From: WHSW01 sp963759295
GTDB taxonomy: Bacteria; Actinomycetota; Thermoleophilia; Solirubrobacterales; 70-9
Assembly (NCBI GenBank): GCA_963759295.1
Contig: CAVWYT010000003.1
Span: 62,001-126,000, forward strand
Length of the DNA: 64,000 nt
Reading direction: 5' to 3'
Part shown: positions 42,130 to 50,630 of the stretch, in pieces
How positions within the stretch are numbered: the first letter of the stretch is position 1
Layout of the letters: each line of letters starts with the position of its first letter
Translations under genes and position numbers: made by a program
Notes under the pieces: generated by a model
What the model saw: only the letters and a program-made list of their open reading frames with translations
What the model was told of the DNA's origin: nothing
Database searches by the model: none

Positions 42130-43731
42130 GTGGGCATCGAGTTCGGGATTCTGGGTCCCCTCCAGGCGCTCGTGGACGGCACCCCGGTGTCGCTCGGAGG
42201 CCGTCAGCAGCGAGCGGTCCTCGCAATCCTGCTCGCCCAGGCGAACCAGACGGTGCCGGTCGATCGCCTGATCGATGACGTCTGGGACGACTCCCCGCCG
42301 GAGACGGCGGGCAATCTGCTTCAGGGCTACGTCTCGCAGCTGCGCAAGGCGCTCGGCAAGGATGTGATCGCCACCCGTGGGCGCGGCTACGCGGTCGTCG
42401 GTCCGACTGGCGGTCTAGATCTCCACCGGTTCGAGCAGCGGGCGGAGGCCGGCATGGCCGAGCGGTCGACAGGGTCTGCTGAAAAGTCCTCAGCGGAGCT
42501 GACCGCGGCGCTCGCGCTCTGGCGGGGACCCGCTCTGTCGGACCTGGCGGATCTGCCCGGGATCGCACCGATCGCCGCCCGGCTGGACGCGCTGCGTCTC
42601 GCCGCCATCGAGCATCGCCTCGAGGCGGACCTGGATTGCGGCCGCGAAGACGAGGTCGCGGCCGAGCTCGACGCCCTGATTGCGGAGCATCCGCTGCGCG
42701 AACGGCTGTGGCGACTGCGCATGCTGGCGCTCTACCGAGCCGGGCGCCAGGCCGAGGCGCTGGAGGCGTATCGCGCTGCTCGCGAGACGCTGGTCGAGGA
42801 GCTCGGCATCGAGCCGAGCGAGGAGCTGGGAGAGCTCGAGCGGGCCATCCTGTCCCATGATCCCGACCTGCTCCCCCGTGCGGGCTGGGCGGCGGTGGCC
42901 CCGGAGGCCCCTGCTCAGACGAGGACCGTCCTGATCGCCGCGCTGGCGATGAGATCGGTCGGGACGCTGGTCGCGCTGGGTGGATCGCTCGCCCGCCGAC
43001 CGGATTGCGAGCTCGTGCTGGCCTCGACGGTCTCGAGATCGGAAGACCTGCTCGAGGTGACGAAGCGGCTGCGAGAAGCGACCGCGGCACTGCAGGAGCA
43101 GGACGTCGTCGCCCGAGTCGCCGCCTTCACGTCGGTGGCCCCTGGGGCCGACCTCGCGCGGCTTGCCACCGAGCAGGACGTGGACATCCTGCTCGCCGAC
43201 GCACCGGAGGGGCTGCTCGAGGACGCTAGATTGCTGTCGCTACTCGATGACACTCCGTGCGATGTAGCGGTCGTCGCCGGCAATCACGCCGAAATGAAGG
43301 GGTCCGTGCTGGTCCCCTTCTCCGGCTTCGAACACGACTGGGCGGCGGTCGAGCTCGGCGCGTGGTTCGCGCAAGCACTCGAGTGCCCGATCCAACTCGC
43401 GGGACCGAGCATCGGCCCGGGAGGTCGCGACGCGAGCCGCCTACTCGCCAGCGCCTCACTCGTGCTGCAGAAAGCGCTTCGGGTGGAGGCCGACCCGCTG
43501 ATAGTCGAGCCCTCACCGGCAGCGCTGGTCGCCGCCGGCCGCGATGCAGGTCTTGTCATCGTCGGTCTCACCGAGCGCTGGCGACGGGAGGGGCTGGGCG
43601 GCGCCCGAACCGCCCTGGCCACGGCCCCCGGACTGACCACGCTCCTGGTCCGGCGGGGCTTGCGGCCTGGAGGGCTGGCGCCCCGGACCAGCGAGACTCG
43701 CTTCACCTGGACGGTTGGGCCGAGCGGCTAG
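42130..43731 (+). CDS. SARP-type transcriptional regulator with two USP-like domains
   Basis: Regulator of 533 residues, GTG start. Residues 1-95 are an OmpR-like winged helix (FGILGPLQALVDGTPVSLGG, LLQGYVSQLRKALG, GRGYAVV). Residues 100-250 are the bacterial transcriptional activation domain (LWRGPALSDLADLPGI, LRERLWRLRMLALYRAGRQAEALEAY). The remaining 280 residues look like two universal-stress-type alpha/beta units (TVLIAALAMRSVGTLVALGG; GSVLVPFSGFEHDWAAVELG, ending TLLVRRG), as in antiporter C-termini. This is a sensor-like tail unusual for SARPs. Convergent overlap of 4 bases with the solute-binding lipoprotein gene suggests a shared module. Confidence 0.85.
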   Translation: MGIEFGILGPLQALVDGTPVSLGGRQQRAVLAILLAQANQTVPVDRLIDDVWDDSPPETAGNLLQGYVSQLRKALGKDVIATRGRGYAVVGPTGGLDLHRFEQRAEAGMAERSTGSAEKSSAELTAALALWRGPALSDLADLPGIAPIAARLDALRLAAIEHRLEADLDCGREDEVAAELDALIAEHPLRERLWRLRMLALYRAGRQAEALEAYRAARETLVEELGIEPSEELGELERAILSHDPDLLPRAGWAAVAPEAPAQTRTVLIAALAMRSVGTLVALGGSLARRPDCELVLASTVSRSEDLLEVTKRLREATAALQEQDVVARVAAFTSVAPGADLARLATEQDVDILLADAPEGLLEDARLLSLLDDTPCDVAVVAGNHAEMKGSVLVPFSGFEHDWAAVELGAWFAQALECPIQLAGPSIGPGGRDASRLLASASLVLQKALRVEADPLIVEPSPAALVAAGRDAGLVIVGLTERWRREGLGGARTALATAPGLTTLLVRRGLRPGGLAPRTSETRFTWTVGPSG

Positions 43732-45047
43732 CGCACCCAAGGAGGCGGCGTCGCCTTTCGGCACGGCTGGCTGCCGGGGCCCGGGGAGGGAGCATCCGAG
43801 AGGAGACCCCCGAATGTCTGCTCGACCTCCGGGACGATCCCTACGAGCTGGAACTCCTGTCGGCCGCCCCCGCGACCGACTCGCTTCAGGTAGGTGTTGC
43901 GGACCGCCTGGCGGTTCCGGTCGACGTACACAGGGCCCGAGGGAAGGTCGAATCTCACTCCCGCGAGCTCCTCGCGAAGCCGTCTACGACCGTCCGACAG
44001 GTCGCCATCCGCGGCCTCGAGCCCGCGCAGCAAGCCCTCCATGGCGTCGTTGAAGGCCAGCACGAGTGGAGTCTCCGCATCCGAGGGCGGCAGCCCGGGA
44101 AATGCCCTCGAGAACTCCCTCCCGTGAGCGCGCATCGCAGGGGTTGCGTTTGCCGGCGGGATGGACGACGCGCCGACCACCCCGGCGGGTGGGCCGGCGA
44201 TGGGCACGATGGTGTTGGAGTCCTCGAGCACATATGTCCCGGCGACGAGCCGGGTCTGAGCCGAGCCGAGCAAGCGGGTTAGCTTGGGCAGAAAGTCGGC
44301 GGGCACGAAGAGCCCGCCGAACATCAGCGCGGCAACGCCGTCGGCGTCCTGGAGAGCGTGGGCGACCTTCGGGTCGCCGAGGTCGATCGGCGCCGTGAAC
44401 CGCGCTGTCACGTCCCCGCCGAGGGCGCAGAACTCCGCGACGAACGCTGCTTCCTCGTGCCACCCGACGGGTGTTGCATCGGCGACGACTGCGGCGCGGC
44501 GCCACCCCAGTTCGCGGTAGGCATAACTTCCAAGCCCCGCCACGTCCTGAGCTTCGTCGGTGTCGAAGCGATAGACGTTGGCGGCGGGGTGCCGCAGGGT
44601 GAGCCCCTGGGCACCCGACCAGGCCGGTATGAAGATCACGTCCGGGTACTTGCGCGCGAGCTCGCGGAACACGAGCGAGTCCGACTCGCCGATGGCGCCG
44701 ACGACTGCGTCGACGCCCTCGACCTCGACGAGCCGACGCGCCTCCTCGACGAGGATCGTGTGCTCGCTCTCTTCGGTACAGCCCCTGATCAGCTCGACGT
44801 CGCGGCCGGCAGCGCGGGCATCGGAGACGCCTCCGGACGGCTGCCCGTTCGTGAGGCGGGCACCGCGCCGGAGCAGCGGCAGCTCGGCGCCGGCGAGCAT
44901 CTCGTCCTCGTAGCCGGAGAAGATCCCGCGACAGTCCGTGAGCAGTCCGACCCGCATCGGCCGCTCGCCGCCCGAGCAGCCCGCTGCGCCCAGAGCGAGC
45001 GAAGCGACGGCCAGTAGAAGAGCGACCCGAGAGCGATCAGCTGTCAT
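43728..45047 (-). CDS. periplasmic-binding-protein-like lipoprotein (branched-chain amino acid type)
   Basis: Exported lipoprotein of 439 residues. The signal peptide ends in the lipobox LGAAGC, so it should be anchored outside the membrane. The mature protein is a type 1 periplasmic binding fold (Leu/Ile/Val-binding, BmpA-like): MRVGLLTDCRGIFSGYEDEMLAGAEL, AVVGAIGESDSLVFRELARKYPDVIFI, and AFNDAMEGLLRGLEAADG. No permease or ATPase gene is near. It overlaps the upstream kinase gene by 11 bases, so it probably presents a ligand to, or senses alongside, that receptor kinase rather than feeding an importer. Confidence 0.85.
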   Translation of the reverse strand: MTADRSRVALLLAVASLALGAAGCSGGERPMRVGLLTDCRGIFSGYEDEMLAGAELPLLRRGARLTNGQPSGGVSDARAAGRDVELIRGCTEESEHTILVEEARRLVEVEGVDAVVGAIGESDSLVFRELARKYPDVIFIPAWSGAQGLTLRHPAANVYRFDTDEAQDVAGLGSYAYRELGWRRAAVVADATPVGWHEEAAFVAEFCALGGDVTARFTAPIDLGDPKVAHALQDADGVAALMFGGLFVPADFLPKLTRLLGSAQTRLVAGTYVLEDSNTIVPIAGPPAGVVGASSIPPANATPAMRAHGREFSRAFPGLPPSDAETPLVLAFNDAMEGLLRGLEAADGDLSDGRRRLREELAGVRFDLPSGPVYVDRNRQAVRNTYLKRVGRGGGRQEFQLVGIVPEVEQTFGGLLSDAPSPGPGSQPCRKATPPPWVR

Positions 45048-46890
45048 CGGCGGTCACCCACACGCCCCCCGCGCCAACCGTGACCTCGCGTGGCCGCCCT
45101 CCTACCTCGATCTGGTCGACGACCTGGGCGCTGTCGGGGTCGATGCGCGACACCGTGCCGTCGATGGTGTTGGTCAACCACACCGAACCGGCTCCCGCGG
45201 CGACGCCGCTGGTACCGCGGCCCGTGGTGATCACCGCCGTGATCGCGTTGGTCTCCGGATCGATTCGTAGAACCCGGTCGTCGAGTGGTGCCGTGACCCA
45301 GACGCCTCCCTCGCCCGCCGCGACCGTTCGCGGAATGAAGGGGAGCTCGATCGTGGCGAGGATGCGGCCGCTGCGGCGATCGAGCCGCCATAGCCGTCGA
45401 TCGATCCCGTCGCCCAGCGTCCACACCGACCCGTAGCCGACGGCAAGGTCGCGCTGGTTGATGCGGGTCGTCTCAACCGAGACCGGTTCCCGGTACGGGA
45501 GCGTGACGCTGCGGATGATCCGAAGCTCGCCGGGGTCAGTGCTCAGCCTCTTGTCACCGAACAGTCCCATCGACCAGAGGACACCCTCTCCTCCGGCGAC
45601 GGTGCAGCTGTACAGATCGAGCTTGCGCTCGCGCACGCCGGTGATCGCGTCGTACCGGGCGACCGTGCCGGTGAAGACCGTCGCGAAGACTTCCGCGGTG
45701 TCTGAGACGACATAGATCTTGCCGCCGAGCGACGTGAGATCACGCGGCGAGCCAATCGAGGTGACGCGCTTCAGCTCGCCCGTGGTCGGCTCCAATGTCC
45801 ACAGCGCACCCTCGCGGTAGTCACCCAGCCAGACTCGACCGGCGCCCGTCGTGATCGCACCTGGATGCGTCGACACGCGGTAATCGGCGGTGGTTTCGCC
45901 GCTCGCCGGATCGATCCTGATCAACGAACCGGTCGGCGGCGTCTCCGTTCCCTCACCGGCGGCCAGGATTGCGGCCAGCGCGGCCGTCGCCAAGAGGAGC
46001 ACGACGGTGGCTGTGGCGACCGCGAGCCGCAGTCGGCGCGGCCGCACGGCATCGAGTCCGAGCGCCGCGCTCGCGTCGGCTACGAGCTCCGCACAGCTCG
46101 ATTGACGCTGGTCCGGCTCCTTCGCCAACGCTCGTGCGAAGACCGGGTCGATCGCGGCCGGCAGCCGCGAGTGGCGCGTCGACGCAGACGGCGGATCCTC
46201 CTCGAGGTGGGCGAAGAGGGTGGCGACCTCGGAGCGACGGCGGAAGGGAACCTCGCCCGTAAGACACTCGAACAGCATGCAGCCGAGCGCGTAGACATCT
46301 GCGCTGCCGGCGACCTCATCGCCGCGGATCTGCTCCGGCGAGACGTAGTCGACGGTCCCCATCAGCTGCCCGTCCGCTGGGCCCCGTTCGGACGCGCTCG
46401 AGGTGAGGCCGAAATCCGCCAGATAGCAGTGCTCGCGGCCGCCCTCGCGATCGAGCAGGACATTGCTCGGCTTCACGTCTCGATGGACGAGACCATGCCG
46501 GTGGGCGGCGTCGAGCGCGTTCGCGATCTGCTCGAACATGGCCAATGCCCGTGCGGGATCCAGGGCTCCCTCGCGGCGCAGGAGGGCTTTCAGATCCCCG
46601 CCGGGGGCATACCTCATGGCGATGAAGAGCCGACCGTCCTCCTCTCCCGCCTCGTAGATCGGGATCACGTTCGGGTGGTCGAGGCTCGCGGCGAGCCGTG
46701 ACTCGCGCAGCAGCCGCTCCCGGAATCTCTCGTCCTCGGCGACGCTGGCGGCGAGCAACTTGAGCGCGACTGGGCGACCAAGGCGAACGTCCCGCACCAA
46801 GAAGACCTCGCCCATCCCTCCTCGCCCGAGCAACTGCTCGAGTCGGTAGCCCGCGAGGTCGGCCCCTACGTTCCTATCGATGCGATCGAT
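45037..46890 (-). CDS. transmembrane Ser/Thr kinase with extracellular YVTN-type beta-propeller
   Basis: Receptor-like PknB-family kinase. The glycine loop LGRGGMGEVF, the VALK lysine, HRDVKPSNVLL and DFGLTSS are all intact. One membrane helix (LAVATATVVLLLATAALAAIL) follows near residue 280. Then come about 290 outer residues of repeated GAGRVWLGD / GEGGVWVTA / GAGSVWLTN units, a beta-propeller. The frame from TTG 46833 lacks the first kinase strand. The sequence further 5' (AGYRLEQ) is kinase-like, and the only well-placed start is an ATC at 46890, six bases after GGAGGAGG. This start is therefore unusual or altered by one base. It overlaps the lipoprotein gene. Confidence 0.85.
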   Translation of the reverse strand: MDRIDRNVGADLAGYRLEQLLGRGGMGEVFLVRDVRLGRPVALKLLAASVAEDERFRERLLRESRLAASLDHPNVIPIYEAGEEDGRLFIAMRYAPGGDLKALLRREGALDPARALAMFEQIANALDAAHRHGLVHRDVKPSNVLLDREGGREHCYLADFGLTSSASERGPADGQLMGTVDYVSPEQIRGDEVAGSADVYALGCMLFECLTGEVPFRRRSEVATLFAHLEEDPPSASTRHSRLPAAIDPVFARALAKEPDQRQSSCAELVADASAALGLDAVRPRRLRLAVATATVVLLLATAALAAILAAGEGTETPPTGSLIRIDPASGETTADYRVSTHPGAITTGAGRVWLGDYREGALWTLEPTTGELKRVTSIGSPRDLTSLGGKIYVVSDTAEVFATVFTGTVARYDAITGVRERKLDLYSCTVAGGEGVLWSMGLFGDKRLSTDPGELRIIRSVTLPYREPVSVETTRINQRDLAVGYGSVWTLGDGIDRRLWRLDRRSGRILATIELPFIPRTVAAGEGGVWVTAPLDDRVLRIDPETNAITAVITTGRGTSGVAAGAGSVWLTNTIDGTVSRIDPDSAQVVDQIEVGGRPREVTVGAGGVWVTADDS

Positions 46891-47232
46891 GCTGTTCCTC
46901 CTCCACGGAGAGCTTTACCGAGCGCCCCGCCCGTTGCAATCTCCGTTCTTCGAGCAGAGCCGGGCGAGGGAGCCAACGTGCGGGTGGAGCTGGTCAGAGC
47001 CATGACGAGCTGCGCGGCAGTCAGGGCTTCTCCGCTCGCTCGGTGCGGACAGTGCACCGGAAGTCCCAGGCCCACGGCAGCGGTCGACAAATCCGGCGCC
47101 GTATCCTGCGCCACCTGGAGTCGATCGGCCTCCGCCGCAGCCCGCTCGGGAAGCCAGGTCCCGAGCATGGTCGGGGCGGAGGAGAACTCGTTCCTCCGCG
47201 CCCATCCCCGTGCGTCTCGAGTGGCGTTGCCG
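46891..47232. other. 342-base intergenic stretch
   Basis: Contains the ribosome binding site of the kinase gene (GGAGGAGG on the minus strand at 46897-46904). Open frames exist on both strands, but they are rich in Arg, Ser and Ala with no domain, no ribosome binding site and no codon bias. I see no further gene. Confidence 0.5.
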
Positions 47233-47646
47233 TCAGCCTGTCCAAGCCGACGGCGAGACGCCGGGGCGCCGACGGACTGTGAACAGCACGGTGCCGCTGA
47301 GGGCGACGAGAGCCATCGCTGCTCCGGCGCCGACTGAAGCGTCGCCCCAGTCGAATTCACCGCCCGAGGCGCTCGTCGGCGATGGAGTAGCGCTGACCGA
47401 CGAGTAGTCCGCGCCGTGCGGGATCTGGGGAGGGACCTGGGAAGCCGCGCTCGCGGGAGGGACCTCGTAAGCCGCGCTCGCGGGCTGAATTGCGGGCGCG
47501 AGACCCGAGCTCGCGCTCGCGCTCGCCGGAATCGCCAGTGCGCAGACGCCGAGGGCGAGTGCGATCACGCGGCGTTGAGCACTTCGCGCACCCCGGGTCG
47601 TGCTTGTGATGGTGTGTCCCCTCATATAGGTGGATTCGGTGGACAT
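47233..47646 (-). CDS. exported protein with C-terminal membrane anchor
   Basis: A 137-residue protein. ATG 47646 was chosen because AAAGGAGG lies 5 bases upstream. A signal peptide (RRVIALALGVCALAIPASASAS) is followed by a Pro/Ala/Ser-rich linker with three near-repeats (IQPASAAYEVPPASAASQVPP). A C-terminal helix (GAGAAMALVALSGTVLFTV) then ends in RRR. This resembles small surface proteins held by a C-terminal anchor. No enzyme domain is present. Confidence 0.7.
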   Translation of the reverse strand: MSTESTYMRGHTITSTTRGARSAQRRVIALALGVCALAIPASASASSGLAPAIQPASAAYEVPPASAASQVPPQIPHGADYSSVSATPSPTSASGGEFDWGDASVGAGAAMALVALSGTVLFTVRRRPGVSPSAWTG

Positions 47647-47736
47647 GCGGCCTCCTTTGTGCGTTTGCGATTGGCCCCCGGAGGCTCGCTCAGGCCGCTT
47701 GCATGTCACTGGAGGATTGCTGGACTGCGCGAGAAC

Positions 47737-47775
47737 GTGCCGCTTTCCATGCGAAGCGCGGCACTTCTGCTTCGC
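47737..47775. promoter_or_regulatory. interleaved perfect inverted repeats (H-type pseudoknot geometry)
   Basis: Two perfect 7-bp stems interlock: GTGCCGC (47737-47743) with GCGGCAC (47758-47764), and GCGAAGC (47751-47757) with GCTTCGC (47769-47775). The loops are 7, 0 and 4 bases, which is classical H-type pseudoknot layout with coaxial stems. It lies 91 bases upstream of the minus-strand gene at 47646, in its likely leader. The remaining sequence of 47647-48063 shows no gene. Confidence 0.45.
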
Positions 47776-48063
47776 GCGAGGAGCGGAACTCACTCGGATA
47801 CAGCCCCACCGTGTCTTGTTTCCCCATGCGAAGGGCACTCTGGCCGACGCTAGCTCGACCGCCCAGGCGTGGGCATAAACAACCGGTCCTTCGTTTACGG
47901 GAGTCGCCTCGGCTCGCGAGTTTGACCCCCACCCGGAAGTCGGAGGATCTCGGGCAGGAGGCTGAGGCCGGGCGCGGCTCGAAGCTTGCGTTTGCCGGTC
48001 GCGGATGTAGGTTCACTTAGCGCGCGCAGGTTCCTGCGCGGCTGACCACACACGGAGGCCACG

Positions 48064-49317
48064 GTGGCCGAGACCCGCACTTTCGCCGGCCCGCGCTCGG
48101 TTCGATTTCTGGGGCTGAATCTCTTCCTCCGTGCGGTCGTGGTTGCGGTCGCGATCATCGGGCTCGGGGCGGCGCCGGCGTCGGCGACCTTCGCCGGCAC
48201 CAACGGGAAGATCGCCTTCGGCCAAGTCTTTCCCAACTACGGCTTCACGATCGATCCGGACAGCTCAAACAAGCATCAGATCGGCCCCGCCGGGAACACC
48301 ACCTGCAATAACTGGTCGCCGGACGGCAGCAAGGTGCTCTGCAATCTCTGGAGCCGAGATGACGTTCAGCCCGCCACCGCCAACCCAGACGGGTCCGGCT
48401 TCACGCTTCTAAATCCGAACCTGCCGCTGGACCTTTTCTGCCTCTCCTGGTCCCCCGAAGGCGCCCGTCTTCTTTGCCACAGCGAGGGGATGGCGAACCC
48501 TGCCGATGCCGGCCTTTACACGGTGCGATCCTCGGATGCGGGCGACCTTGTGCGGGTCACCGCCACCCCTCCCGGCCACTTTGACAACGGGTACGGCTAC
48601 TCTCCCGACGGCTCGCGCGTGCTGTTCGCGCGATTCAACTCCAATGGCAGGGGCACCCTTCTCTCGGTGGAGCCCGACGGCAGCGGGGCCGTCCAGCTGA
48701 GTCCTCCAGGGCTCTGGGTCATCGACCTCGGTTTCTTCGATCGGGTCGGGGCGGACTGGTCACCCGATGGGTCTCGAGTCACCTTCGCCGCTTTCCAGAA
48801 GCGATCCACCGGTCGGGGATACAAGGCCGGGCTCTTCGTCGTCAACGCCGATGGGTCCGGCCTGCGCCGGATCACGCCATCCGGCCTCGATGCCGTTTCC
48901 GCCCAGTGGTCACCGAACGGCGAGTGGATCGCCTTCACCGGAATTCAACGCAGCGTCCCGGAGCTCTGGATCGTGCGTGCCGACCGAAGGGACGTGAGGA
49001 AGATCACCCTCCACCAGATCGACAGGCTGGATAGGAAGACGTTCAAGAAGCTGAAGAGGAAGCTTCTTAAACAGTGTGAGAAGAAGAGCAGCCACCGGAA
49101 GCAGTGTGAGAGGAAGGCCAAGCAGAGGGCGGCGGAGGAGGCAGCCAGTGAGAGGCTGACGCCGGTGTGGTCCCCCGACAGCACGAAGCTCCTCTTCCAG
49201 CGGCTCTCCCGCCACACGGACCGGGCGGAGCTGTGGACGGTCCATCGCGACGGCTCAGGGCTGTCGAAGCTGACGCACACGCGCAGCCCTGCCTTTTACG
49301 CGTGGGGGACCGACTGA
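48064..49317 (+). CDS. exported TolB-like (PD40) beta-propeller protein
   Basis: Exported 417-residue protein, GTG start. The N-terminal signal peptide (FLRAVVVAVAIIGLGAAPASA) is followed by PD40/TolB repeats with the W-S-P-D-G-S/T signature: NWSPDGSKVLCN, SWSPEGARLLC, GYSPDGSRVLFA, DWSPDGSRVTFA, QWSPNGEWIAF and VWSPDSTKLLF. Between the last two repeats a 45-residue segment made largely of Lys, Arg and Glu interrupts the propeller. Four cysteines are spread over the first two blades. Such propellers bind peptides or sugars; the partner is unknown. Confidence 0.82.
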   Translation: MAETRTFAGPRSVRFLGLNLFLRAVVVAVAIIGLGAAPASATFAGTNGKIAFGQVFPNYGFTIDPDSSNKHQIGPAGNTTCNNWSPDGSKVLCNLWSRDDVQPATANPDGSGFTLLNPNLPLDLFCLSWSPEGARLLCHSEGMANPADAGLYTVRSSDAGDLVRVTATPPGHFDNGYGYSPDGSRVLFARFNSNGRGTLLSVEPDGSGAVQLSPPGLWVIDLGFFDRVGADWSPDGSRVTFAAFQKRSTGRGYKAGLFVVNADGSGLRRITPSGLDAVSAQWSPNGEWIAFTGIQRSVPELWIVRADRRDVRKITLHQIDRLDRKTFKKLKRKLLKQCEKKSSHRKQCERKAKQRAAEEAASERLTPVWSPDSTKLLFQRLSRHTDRAELWTVHRDGSGLSKLTHTRSPAFYAWGTD

Positions 49318-49781
49318 CCCAATGCGGTCGATGGAGCTCGGGATGAGGAGGAGCAATCCGCCGGTGTCTCCGCCTCGCTCCCGCTTGCCGACGTGTAGGA
49401 GCGATGCCACGGGCTCACGCAGACGGAGTCGCATCACCTGCGGCACGGCCCGCATTCCCTGGCTAACGCGATGTTGTGGCATCGAGCCAGCTTCGTAAGT
49501 CAGTCCACAAATGGACATCGGGAAGTTAATTGCCACACCAGCCCGAGTGAGTGCACCGCCGCTATCTAATATCCCCTAAACGCCTTCTTGTGCGCTTGTG
49601 AGCGGATCCCAATGCTTGCGGGGTCGGAGCTGCAGGATCGGTTCTCTACCGCTCAGAATCGCCCTCAGTTGCTCGTCTCCTCTCCCGTCGTTTCGGTGCG
49701 GGCCAGGAGCCACCCGGCGCCATCCACAAATCTCGCGCCTGGGGTTGACCCATGGGCCGATCGACGGATGCTCGGTAGGCG
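49318..49781. other. 464-base intergenic stretch
   Basis: GC content falls here, with stretches such as TAATATCCCC and GTTAATTGCCAC. Open frames on either strand are short and unlike proteins. This marks the change from typical chromosome to the lower-GC catabolic block. I see no gene, tRNA or clear repeat. Confidence 0.5.
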
Positions 49782-50219
49782 ATGTCGCAGGAGAACGTCG
49801 AGGTAGCGCGGCGCTTTTTCGAGGCGCTCGGCCGACGCGACTATGACGCTGCGACGCCCTGCCTTCACCCTGAAGTCGAATGGCGAAACACGGCCTCGTT
49901 CCCAGGTCCGCGTTCCCTCGTCGGACCAAGCGCGATCTTCGAATTCTGGGAGGCGCTGATCGAGTCGTTTGAGCCGGATTGGGCGGCACCGGCAAATTCC
50001 CGCCAAGTCGGATTCGGGCACCTCCATCGAGGCGCTGAGGACGAGCGCCACGTGCGTCGTTGCCGTGTTGCACTCGCGAGGGCGGGGGAAGACCAGGGCG
50101 GGGTTCTGGTGGACACGCGCTATGCGGCAACCGTGCTTGTGCGCGAGGGAAGCATTGAGCGCATCGAGATCAGCGGGGATCCCGCTAAGGCCCTCGAAGC
50201 CGCCGGGCTGTCGGAGTAG
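49782..50219 (+). CDS. SnoaL-like protein, two compensating frameshifts
   Basis: NTF2-fold SnoaL-like protein. It opens MSQENVEVARRFFEALGRRDYDAA and PEVEWRN, typical of a large family in Thermoleophilia-like genomes. It closes VDTRYAATVLVREGSIERIEI and ALEAAGLSE. The middle of the open frame (about 49990-50095) is not family-like. The neighbouring frame there reads ATCVVAVLHSRGRGK, the expected strands. Two opposite indels are therefore inferred. The function is unknown; the fold binds small hydrophobic ligands. Confidence 0.75.
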   Translation: MSQENVEVARRFFEALGRRDYDAATPCLHPEVEWRNTASFPGPRSLVGPSAIFEFWEALIESFEPDWAAPANSRQVGFGHLHRGAEDERHVRRCRVALARAGEDQGGVLVDTRYAATVLVREGSIERIEISGDPAKALEAAGLSE

Positions 50220-50287
50220 GACGCGTTCTGATCAGTCGGTAGCGCCTGCTCAGCTAGGCCAGGGCGAAGCGCGATACTCAGCGGGCG

Positions 50288-50566
50288 ATGTCGCAGGAGA
50301 ATGTCGAGCTGGTCCGGCGGCTGCTGGACATGTTCGCGATCTGTGACCACGAAGCGGTGTTCGCCATGCCACCCGCGGCGTCCGGCGTCCTTGACTCAAG
50401 GGTGAGGCGAGGCCGAGCTCTCCGGAAGGAAAGGCGCCGAGCTTCATCATCCGCGGAAAGGTCGCCACGCAGCACACGCGCCCCACGCCGGCACCATCCG
50501 GAGCTGGGCGAGAGGACTCAGCTTCCACTTGTCGGGCGGCAGCCACGTCGCGGCGCCGATACGTAG
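50288..50566 (+). pseudogene. truncated second SnoaL-like copy
   Basis: The first 24 residues (MSQENVELVRRLLDMFAICDHEAV) are a clear SnoaL-like N-terminus, and the DNA around the start (GGCGATGTCGCAGGAGAA) matches that of the preceding gene. The rest of the frame is Arg-rich and matches nothing in any frame. It looks like a decayed tandem duplicate. Confidence 0.55.
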
Positions 50567-50630
50567 CATTCATCCTCGGGCAGCCAGATGCGCTGGCTCA
50601 TCGCCACAGACCAACAGGAGAGGGAATGAC

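Noticed and set aside
46866..47360. 164-residue minus-strand frame upstream of the receptor kinase
   Set aside because: It has no ribosome binding site and low-complexity composition, and overlaps the C-terminal end of the better-supported exported protein gene at 47233.
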